From contig JAUVWB010000090.1 in the NCBI GenBank assembly GCA_030604345.1, positions 1 to 6,420 on the forward strand: a DNA stretch of 6,420 nt, in the 5' to 3' direction. This document shows positions 1 to 5,740 of this stretch, piece after piece. Source of the DNA: Desulfofustis sp. (GTDB taxonomy: Bacteria; Desulfobacterota; Desulfobulbia; Desulfobulbales; Desulfocapsaceae). Every line of letters begins with the position of its first letter. Positions within the stretch are counted from its first letter, which is position 1. Position numbers and translations under genes: made by a program. The notes beneath the pieces are model-generated. The model was given only the letters and a program-made list of their open reading frames with translations. It was not told the origin of the DNA and made no database searches.

Positions 1-251
1 CCAAGGTGCGGCACCTGTTCAGCGAACGTATCGCCGCGCTGAATCAGGGTTTGCCACCTTACGCGACGATCAAGGACTTTGCCTTGATCCCGCGTGAATT
101 CACCATTGAAGGAGGAGAGCTCACGCCGACCCTCAAACTCAAACGCAAGGAGATTTACGAGAAGTACAAGGATATCGTCGACGACATGTATCTGAAGAAA
201 GGAAACGGTCTGGTATTCCAGACCACATCCAGAGACGGAGAGAAAAAATGA
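1..251 (+). CDS. Long-chain acyl-CoA synthetase (AMP-forming), C-terminal end only
   Basis: The reading frame is open from the left edge (first full codon at base 3) to TGA at 249-251, giving the last 82 residues of a protein whose start lies outside the window. The visible part is the C-terminal lid domain of an ANL-superfamily adenylating enzyme. It contains EFTIEGGELTPTLKLKRK, the A10 region, which carries the conserved lysine, followed by a helix ending in DDMY. The TPTLKLKRK form is typical of FAA1/COG1022-type long-chain fatty acid CoA ligases; E. coli FadD has a GKxLRRE ending instead. The enzyme would convert free fatty acid, ATP and CoA to acyl-CoA, AMP and pyrophosphate at the cytoplasmic membrane face, feeding the beta-oxidation genes that follow. 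Its stop overlaps the next start (ATGA), pointing to co-transcription and translational coupling. Chain-length preference cannot be judged from this fragment. Confidence 0.9.
   Translation, partial: KVRHLFSERIAALNQGLPPYATIKDFALIPREFTIEGGELTPTLKLKRKEIYEKYKDIVDDMYLKKGNGLVFQTTSRDGEKK
59..97 (+). repeat. Imperfect inverted repeat (potential RNA hairpin) inside the synthetase gene
   Basis: GATCAAGG at 68-75 is exactly complementary to CCTTGATC at 82-89, with a six-base loop at 76-81. Outside it, ACGCG at 61-65 matches CGCGT at 91-95 after a small internal loop (two bases on the left, one on the right), and two further pairs (one G-U, one A-U) extend the stem to 59/97. The total is about 15 pairs. 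It lies in codons for the conserved stretch around TIKDFALIPREF, roughly 150 bases before the fadN start. There is no T-run after it, so it does not look like a terminator. Whether it forms or matters in the mRNA is unknown, and chance plus protein constraint could explain it. Confidence 0.5.
237..242 (+). promoter_or_regulatory. Ribosome binding site for fadN, within the upstream gene
   Basis: GGAGAG lies 5 bases before the ATG at 248 (7 bases from the GGAG core), inside the last codons of the synthetase gene. Its spacing fixes the fadN start at the ATG that overlaps the upstream TGA, so ribosomes ending the synthetase can restart directly on fadN. Confidence 0.75.
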
Positions 252-2635
252 GGCAGATCAATCGAGTAGCCGTACTCGGCGCCGGAGTCATGGGCGCCAC
301 CATCGCGGCCCACCTGGCCAACGCGGGGCTGGAGGTCTTGATGCTCGACATCGTTCCTCGCGAATTGAACGAGCAGGAAGCATCGCGCGGGTTGACCCTG
401 GAAAGCCCGGAAGTGAGAAATCGAATTGCCCGGTCGGGCTTGGATGGGCTGCTGAAGATGAAGCCGGCACCGTTCTACCTGGCCGAATACGCGAAGCAGA
501 TTGACATCGGCAATCTTGAGGACGATCTGGGCAAGCTCACCGCCTGTGACTGGGTCATCGAGGTGGTGGTCGAAAACCTGGCTATCAAACGGAGCTTGTT
601 TGAACGGATTGTACCTCACTTGGGGGCGCAGACGGTGTTGACCACCAACACCAGCGGCCTGTCGGTCAACGAGATGGCCCAGGTGCTGCCGCCGGATATC
701 AGAAAACGGTTCCTGGTTACCCATTTCTTCAATCCGCCTCGCTATATGCGGCTGATGGAAATTGTCGCCTGTACCGAGACCGATCCGCAGGTGGTCGCCG
801 AGCTGGCTCTGTTTATCGAACGACGGCTGGGAAAAGGGGTTGTCTACGCCAAGGACACTGCCAACTTCATTGCCAACCGGATAGGCGTCTACGCCATCTA
901 CAAGGGGATTGCCCATATGCTGGAGATGGGCATGACCGTCGAGGAAGTGGATGCGGTTGCCGGACCGGCGACCGCCCGGCCGAAAAGCGCGGCCTTCCGC
1001 ACCGCCGACCTGGTGGGGCTCGATACCCTGGCTCATGTGGGTACCAACTCCCACGACGCGCTGCCCGACGACGAAGAGCGGGCGGTGTTCAAGCTGCCCG
1101 ACTTCATGGCCGACATGATCAAGAAGGGGCTGCTCGGCAACAAGAGCGGCAAGGGGTTCTACAAGAAGGAAAAAGTAAACGGCAAGCGGCAGCTCTCTTA
1201 CTACGATTATACGAGCGGCGACTATCTGCCGCTCCAGAAGCCGAAGTTCGCGTCGGTGCAGACGGTCAAGCAGATCGACGATCCGCGGCGCAAGGTCGCC
1301 GTCATGGTCGGCGGGGCCGACAAGGGGGCAGAATATGCCTGGCGCAGCCTGCGTGACACGCTGATCTATGCCGTCAACCGCATCCCGGAAATCGCCGACG
1401 ACGTGGTCAATATCGACAACGCCATGAAATGGGGGTTCAACTGGGAACTCGGCCCCTTTGAGATGCTCGACGCCATCGGCGTGGCGGCTTTTGCCAAACG
1501 CGCCGAAAAGGACGGCGTGGCGGTGCCGGCGGTGCTGCGTGAAATCGCCTCTTTTTACCGCTACGATGACGGTGGCCAACCGGAGTTCTATGATCTGGTG
1601 GCCGGTTCCTATCGGCCGTTGCCGCAGCCCGAGGGACAGATCAACCTGGAGATCCTCAAGCGGGGCGGCCGTGAAGTTGAGAAAAACGCCGGCGCTTCGG
1701 TGGTCGATCTCGGTGATGGAGTCTTCTGCCTGGAGTTCCACTCCAAGATGAATGCCATCAGCGGTGATATCCTGGGGATGGTCCACAAGGCGATCAAGCG
1801 GGCTGAGGAAGAGGGCGTGGGGCTGGTCATCGGCAACCGCGGCGCCAATTTTTCGGTCGGCGCCAACCTGATGCTGCTGGCGGTGGCCATGGCCGAAGGT
1901 GCCTTCGAGGATGTGGATATGGTACTGCGTTCCTTCCAGAAGGCGACCATGGCCGTCAAGTATGCCAAGGTCCCGGTCGTGGCGGCCCCGTTCGGCATGA
2001 CTTTGGGTGGTGGCTGCGAGTTCTGCCTGCATGCCGATGCCATCAACGCCTCGGCAGAAACCTACATGGGCCTGGTGGAGATCGGCGTTGGCCTGCTCCC
2101 CGCCGGCGGCGGCACCAAGGAGATGTGTATTCGGGCGGCGGAGTTGGCCAAGCGCTACGAGACCGATGTGCAGCCCTTTATCTTCAAGCACTTCCGGCAG
2201 ATCGCCATGGCCCAGGTGTCGATGGGGGCGGCCGAGTTGCCGGCCATGGGCTACATGCGGCCGGGCGATTCGATTACCATGAATGTCGATCGTTTGATCG
2301 GCGACGCCAAGCAGAAGGTCCTCTCGCTTGCGGTCAACTATCGGCCGCCGCGGCCGGCGGTCGATATCGCTGCACCGGGACGCAGTGTCGCCGCCAGCAT
2401 CAAGAGCCAGCTGTGGAATATGCGGATGGGCAGCCATATAACCGACTATGAGGAGACCATGGGCGGCATCATCGCCGATGTCATCTGCGGCGGCGATGTC
2501 AACGGGGGGACGCTGATTACCGAGGAATACCTGCTCCAGCTTGAGCGTGAGAACTTCCTCAGGCTCTGCGCCAACAAGAAGACGTCGGAGCGGATTCAGC
2601 ATATGCTCAAGACCGGCAAGCCGTTGCGCAATTGA
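248..2635 (+). CDS. fadN: 3-hydroxyacyl-CoA dehydrogenase / enoyl-CoA hydratase fusion (FadN type)
   Basis: A 795-residue bifunctional beta-oxidation enzyme that hydrates trans-2-enoyl-CoA and oxidises the resulting L-3-hydroxyacyl-CoA with NAD+ in the cytoplasm. Residues 5-190 form the NAD-binding domain, with GAGVMG at 11-16 and an acidic D34 after the second strand (NAD rather than NADP). The catalytic pair is H159 (THFFNPP) and E171, with S136 and N210 as substrate-contacting residues. The first C-terminal dehydrogenase domain spans about 200-308 and a second, degenerate-looking copy about 358-435. Residues 482-690 form a crotonase domain with oxyanion-loop sequence FSVGANL (535-541) and both catalytic glutamates, E591 (LGGGCEF) and E611 (VEIGVGLLPAGGGT). 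A helical tail follows. The dehydrogenase-first order and the length match B. subtilis FadN and oppose E. coli FadB, whose hydratase is N-terminal. The ATG overlaps the preceding stop, and fadA follows after 42 bp. All active-site residues are intact. The family call is firm; the exact chain-length range is not known. Confidence 0.95.
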   Translation: MRQINRVAVLGAGVMGATIAAHLANAGLEVLMLDIVPRELNEQEASRGLTLESPEVRNRIARSGLDGLLKMKPAPFYLAEYAKQIDIGNLEDDLGKLTACDWVIEVVVENLAIKRSLFERIVPHLGAQTVLTTNTSGLSVNEMAQVLPPDIRKRFLVTHFFNPPRYMRLMEIVACTETDPQVVAELALFIERRLGKGVVYAKDTANFIANRIGVYAIYKGIAHMLEMGMTVEEVDAVAGPATARPKSAAFRTADLVGLDTLAHVGTNSHDALPDDEERAVFKLPDFMADMIKKGLLGNKSGKGFYKKEKVNGKRQLSYYDYTSGDYLPLQKPKFASVQTVKQIDDPRRKVAVMVGGADKGAEYAWRSLRDTLIYAVNRIPEIADDVVNIDNAMKWGFNWELGPFEMLDAIGVAAFAKRAEKDGVAVPAVLREIASFYRYDDGGQPEFYDLVAGSYRPLPQPEGQINLEILKRGGREVEKNAGASVVDLGDGVFCLEFHSKMNAISGDILGMVHKAIKRAEEEGVGLVIGNRGANFSVGANLMLLAVAMAEGAFEDVDMVLRSFQKATMAVKYAKVPVVAAPFGMTLGGGCEFCLHADAINASAETYMGLVEIGVGLLPAGGGTKEMCIRAAELAKRYETDVQPFIFKHFRQIAMAQVSMGAAELPAMGYMRPGDSITMNVDRLIGDAKQKVLSLAVNYRPPRPAVDIAAPGRSVAASIKSQLWNMRMGSHITDYEETMGGIIADVICGGDVNGGTLITEEYLLQLERENFLRLCANKKTSERIQHMLKTGKPLRN

Positions 2636-2664
2636 CGGCCAGGTCCACCATCCAGCCAAGATCC

Positions 2665-2670
2665 AGGAGA
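2665..2670 (+). promoter_or_regulatory. Ribosome binding site for fadA
   Basis: AGGAGA lies 7 bases before the ATG at 2678. The 42-bp gap between the fadN stop and this start (2636-2677) shows no other signal: no inverted repeat, T-run or recognisable promoter boxes. This supports read-through from fadN. Confidence 0.75.
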
Positions 2671-2677
2671 TAACGAT

Positions 2678-3850
2678 ATGAAAACAGCCTATATTCTGGC
2701 CAGCTACCGGACCCCAGGCTGCCGGGCGAACAAGGGGAAATTCAAGGATATGCGCCCTGACGATTTGGCGGCGACGGCGATCAAAGGGTTGGTCGAGCGA
2801 ACCGGCATCGATCCGGCCACCGTCGACGATGTCTATCTCGGTTGCGCCTTTCCCGAAGCCGAACAGGGCATGAACCTGGGAAGAATGGCCGGTCTGAAGG
2901 CCGGCCTGCCCATCGAGGTCCCCGGACAGACCATCAACCGTTTCTGCTCCTCCGGCCTGCAGACCATCGCCATGGCGGCGGAGCGGGTCATGCTCGGCCT
3001 GGCCGACTGCATCGTCGCCGGCGGCGCCGAATCCATGTCCTGCGTACCGCTGGGCGGTTTGAAATACAGTGCCAACCCGTCGTTGGTCAAGGATTGGCCG
3101 GAGGCCTACTCGTCCATGGGCATCACCGCCGAACTGGTGGCCGAACGCTACGGCATCGATCGGGCGACCATGGATGCCTTCGCCGTCGACAGTCACGCCC
3201 GGGCCGCCGCGGCCATCGAGGCCGGCCGGTTCACCGATGAGATCATCCCGGTGACAGTTGAAAAGACGCAACTGGTCAAGGGAAAAATCAAGCGCACCAC
3301 CGAACAGGTGGTGGTTGACGATGGGGTGCGGCCCGCCACCACGATGGAGACGCTCGGCAAATTGCGGCCCGCATTCAAGCTCGGCGGGCTGGTCACGGCC
3401 GGCAATTCGTCGCAGATGACCGATGGCGCGGCTTTCTCGCTGGTGGTCTCGGAAGAGTACCTGAAACGTATCGGCGCCGAACCGTTTGCCCGCTTCATCG
3501 CCTATGCCGTTCGCGGTGTGGCGCCGGAAGTGATGGGTATCGGCCCCATCGCGGCGATACCGGCGGTATTCAAGATGGCCGACATGAAGCTCGCCGACAT
3601 CGGTCTGATCGAGCTCAACGAGGCCTTTGCCGCCCAAGCGCTGGCGGTGATCAAGGAGTTGGGGCTCGACCGGTCTGTTGTTAACGTCAACGGCGGCGCC
3701 ATTGCACTGGGCCATCCGCTCGGCTGCACCGGTGCCAAGATTACAGCCACCCTGCTCCATGAGATGGGGCGTCGCCAGGTGCGTTACGGGTTGGTATCCA
3801 TGTGTATCGGCGGCGGTATGGGTGCCGCCGGGCTTTTTGAGAAACTGTAA
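2678..3850 (+). CDS. fadA: Acetyl-CoA acyltransferase (3-ketoacyl-CoA thiolase)
   Basis: A 390-residue thiolase of normal family length that cleaves 3-ketoacyl-CoA with CoA to acetyl-CoA and a shortened acyl-CoA, the last step of each beta-oxidation turn. The N-terminal half carries the nucleophile C90 in NRFCSSGLQ, followed by GGAESMS (115-121). The C-terminal half carries NEAFAAQ (314-320), H346 in GHPLGCTG and the acid/base C376 in CIGGGMG. These complete the Cys-His-Cys active site. The RFCSSGLQ form of the nucleophile motif is usual in degradative FadA-type enzymes, and the position between fadN and fadE supports that role over a biosynthetic acetoacetyl-CoA thiolase. The start is supported by a well-spaced AGGAGA. 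In E. coli the thiolase forms a complex with FadB; whether it binds FadN here cannot be seen. No frameshift or missing motif was noticed. Confidence 0.95.
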   Translation: MKTAYILASYRTPGCRANKGKFKDMRPDDLAATAIKGLVERTGIDPATVDDVYLGCAFPEAEQGMNLGRMAGLKAGLPIEVPGQTINRFCSSGLQTIAMAAERVMLGLADCIVAGGAESMSCVPLGGLKYSANPSLVKDWPEAYSSMGITAELVAERYGIDRATMDAFAVDSHARAAAAIEAGRFTDEIIPVTVEKTQLVKGKIKRTTEQVVVDDGVRPATTMETLGKLRPAFKLGGLVTAGNSSQMTDGAAFSLVVSEEYLKRIGAEPFARFIAYAVRGVAPEVMGIGPIAAIPAVFKMADMKLADIGLIELNEAFAAQALAVIKELGLDRSVVNVNGGAIALGHPLGCTGAKITATLLHEMGRRQVRYGLVSMCIGGGMGAAGLFEKL

Positions 3851-3866
3851 GGTAAATTCAGCGAAC

Positions 3867-3874
3867 GAGGTGAG
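3867..3874 (+). promoter_or_regulatory. Ribosome binding site for fadE
   Basis: GAGGTGAG ends 3 bases before the ATG at 3878, within a gap of only 27 bp after the fadA stop. It selects this ATG over later in-frame methionines (next at residue 43), and the gap leaves no room for a separate promoter outside coding sequence. Confidence 0.7.
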
Positions 3875-3877
3875 AAC

Positions 3878-5659
3878 ATGGCTGATAGAACGTTGAAGGG
3901 TGGTGAATACCTGATTGCCGAGGTCGCTTGCGAATCGGTGTTTACGCCGGAGGATTTCAGCGACGAGCAGAAGCAGTTTGCCGAAACCACCGAGCAGTTT
4001 GTCATGAACGAGATCGTCCCGAATATGGAGCGGATCGATCAGCAGGAGTTCGGTCTGGTGGTGGAAGGGATGCGCAAGTGCGGCGAACTGGGCCTGCTGA
4101 TGATGGATACGCCGGAAGAGTACGGCGGCCTCGATCTGGACAAGGCCTCGAGCATGCTGGTGGCGGAAAAGATCTCCTACGGCGGTTCGTTTTCCGTCGC
4201 CTTTGCCGCCCACACCGGCATCGGCACCCTGCCGCTCATCTATTATGGGACGCCGGAGCAGAAAGAAAAATATCTGGGCCGGATCATCTCCGGTGAGTGG
4301 TGCGCCGCCTATTGTCTGACCGAACCCGGTTCCGGCAGCGATGCGCTCGGCGCCCAGGCCACCGCCGTGCTGTCCGAGGACGGCAGCCATTACCTCCTCA
4401 ACGGCACCAAGCAATTTATCACCAACGGCGGCTTCGCCCAGATCTACACCATTTTTGCCAAAGTCGATAAGGAGCACTTCACCGCGTTTCTGGTGGAGCG
4501 CGACTTCCCCGGCCTGGTGGTAGGCACCGAAGAGAAGAAGATGGGCATCAAGGGCAGCTCCACCACCCAGATTATCCTCGACAATTGCAAGGTCCCGGTG
4601 GAAAACGTGCTCGGCGAGATCGGCAAAGGCCACAAGATTGCCTTCAACGTGCTCAACGTCGGCCGCTTCAAGCTCGGTGCCGCCGTGACCGGAGCCGCCA
4701 AGATGGCGCTGGTGACCGGCATCAAGTATGCCAACGAGCGAGTCCAGTTCAAGAAGAAGATCAGCAGCTTCGGGGCCATAAGGGAAAAGATCGCCGATCT
4801 CACGGCCGCCATCTATGCCTCCGAATCGCTGGTCTATCGGTTGGCCGGCCTGCTCGATACCAAGCTGGCGACCATCGACAAAGGCATCGACAACTATTAC
4901 CTGGAATATCTGAAGGGAATCGAGGAATACGCACCGGAATGCGGCATTTCCAAGGTGTTCTGCAGCGAGGTGCTGGCCCAGACGGTGGACGAGGTTGTCC
5001 AGATCTTCGGCGGCTACGGCTTTGTCAGCGATTACCCGGCCGAGCGCTATTACCGCGATGAACGGATCAACCGGATCTTCGAGGGTACCAATGAGATCAA
5101 CCGCCTGTTGATCCCCAGCATGATCCTGCGTAAGGCCATGAAAGGAGAGTTACCCATTCAGGCCGAGGCGATGAAGGCCTTCGAATCGTTGATGACCCCA
5201 AGTTTTGAAGAGCTCGACGAATCGATTGCGTTTGCCGCCGAAAAAGCCCTGCTGAAAAACCTCAAGACCCTGTTCCTGATCCTGGCCGGCGCCGGAGTGC
5301 AGAAATTCATGGATAAGATTGCCGACGAGCAGGAAATCCTGATGGCTGCCGCCGACATCGCCATCCAGATCTTCGCCCTGGAAAGTGCTGTCCTGCGGGC
5401 CGAGAAAGCGCTGCCCCGGTTCAGCGAGCGCAAGCGGGAACTGGTCAAGGCGGCAGTCAAGGTGTTTGCCTTCACCGCTTCGGAAGCGGCCGGCAGCGCC
5501 GCTCGCAAGGGAGCTTTCTATATCGAGGAAGGCGATACGTTGACCATGATTCTGGCCGGAGTGCGTCGCTTCAGCAAGTACGACGCCACCGGTCTGCTCG
5601 CTGCCAAACGGTTGTTGGCCGATGCGGCCTGCGACGAGGAGAAGTATCTGTTCGGTTAA
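3878..5659 (+). CDS. fadE: Acyl-CoA dehydrogenase with C-terminal extension (FadE/YusJ or VLCAD type)
   Basis: A 593-residue FAD enzyme for the first oxidation of acyl-CoA to trans-2-enoyl-CoA. Residues about 28-145 form the N-terminal helical domain. The middle beta domain carries CLTEPGSGSDA (146-156) and FITNGG (180-185), which contact FAD and substrate. The core C-terminal helical domain carries RVQFKKKISSFG (288-299) and QIFGGYGF (375-382). The catalytic base is E402 in RIFEGTNEINR. Residues about 420-593 extend well beyond the roughly 380-400 residues of short- and medium-chain enzymes. They are predicted mainly helical, including the hydrophobic LKTLFLILAGAG (462-473). This resembles the extra domain of mitochondrial VLCAD/ACAD9 and B. 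subtilis FadE (YusJ, about the same length), not the 814-residue E. coli FadE. Electrons would normally go to electron-transfer flavoprotein, whose genes are not in this window. It is the last gene of the operon, 27 bp after fadA, with a hairpin just past its TAA. Long-chain preference is inferred from family and context. Confidence 0.93.
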   Translation: MADRTLKGGEYLIAEVACESVFTPEDFSDEQKQFAETTEQFVMNEIVPNMERIDQQEFGLVVEGMRKCGELGLLMMDTPEEYGGLDLDKASSMLVAEKISYGGSFSVAFAAHTGIGTLPLIYYGTPEQKEKYLGRIISGEWCAAYCLTEPGSGSDALGAQATAVLSEDGSHYLLNGTKQFITNGGFAQIYTIFAKVDKEHFTAFLVERDFPGLVVGTEEKKMGIKGSSTTQIILDNCKVPVENVLGEIGKGHKIAFNVLNVGRFKLGAAVTGAAKMALVTGIKYANERVQFKKKISSFGAIREKIADLTAAIYASESLVYRLAGLLDTKLATIDKGIDNYYLEYLKGIEEYAPECGISKVFCSEVLAQTVDEVVQIFGGYGFVSDYPAERYYRDERINRIFEGTNEINRLLIPSMILRKAMKGELPIQAEAMKAFESLMTPSFEELDESIAFAAEKALLKNLKTLFLILAGAGVQKFMDKIADEQEILMAAADIAIQIFALESAVLRAEKALPRFSERKRELVKAAVKVFAFTASEAAGSAARKGAFYIEEGDTLTMILAGVRRFSKYDATGLLAAKRLLADAACDEEKYLFG

Positions 5660-5671
5660 TCCCGGTTACCG

Positions 5672-5695
5672 GCCCCGGCCGCTGGCGGCCGGGGC
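5672..5695 (+). terminator. GC-only hairpin after fadE, possible terminator
   Basis: GCCCCGGCCGC (5672-5682) is perfectly complementary to GCGGCCGGGGC (5685-5695) across a TG centre. The practical fold is 10 pairs closing a four-base CTGG loop. It starts 12 bases after the fadE stop, where an operon terminator is expected. The following bases (TCTAACGG) lack a T-run, so classical intrinsic termination would be weak. It could instead protect the mRNA 3' end or work with Rho. Confidence 0.6.
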
Positions 5696-5725
5696 TCTAA
5701 CGGTCGGCGGTATGGTGACGCCGGC

Positions 5726-5731
5726 AGGTGA
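5726..5731 (+). promoter_or_regulatory. Likely ribosome binding site for the MBL-fold gene
   Basis: AGGTGA sits 9 bases before the ATG at 5741, slightly far but usable. An in-frame TGA at 5729-5731 overlaps it, so no start further upstream is possible in this frame and ATG 5741 is the earliest start. A later in-frame ATG at 5777 (residue 13) has no comparable site. Confidence 0.5.
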
Positions 5732-5740
5732 CGTTCAGCA

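Noticed and set aside
358..435. Possible internal frameshift or duplicated domain remnant in fadN, since a second dehydrogenase C-terminal-like segment appears (positions here are residues of the protein).
   Set aside because: A second copy of this domain is normal in FadB/FadN-type fusions, and the frame is continuous; no damage is indicated.
2125..2451. Alternative-frame plus-strand open frames within the crotonase part of fadN (also near 2007-2282).
   Set aside because: They overlap the conserved hydratase domain in another frame, have biased composition and show no motif.
2636..2677. Possible internal promoter or terminator between fadN and fadA.
   Set aside because: Apart from the ribosome site, the 42 bp hold no recognisable -35/-10 pair, inverted repeat or T-run.
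155..4633. A 1492-codon open frame on the minus strand opposite the synthetase end, fadN, fadA and part of fadE.
   Set aside because: Its codons are exact reverse complements of the sense codons, and it is open only because the sense genes avoid TTA, CTA and TCA. The product is rich in His, Gly, Asp, Arg and Gln, with no recognisable domain, and it spans three clearly functional genes. It is an antisense shadow.
5475..5489. Short inverted repeat CCGCTT-CGG-AAGCGG inside fadE.
   Set aside because: Only six pairs with a three-base loop in GC-rich coding DNA; expected by chance.
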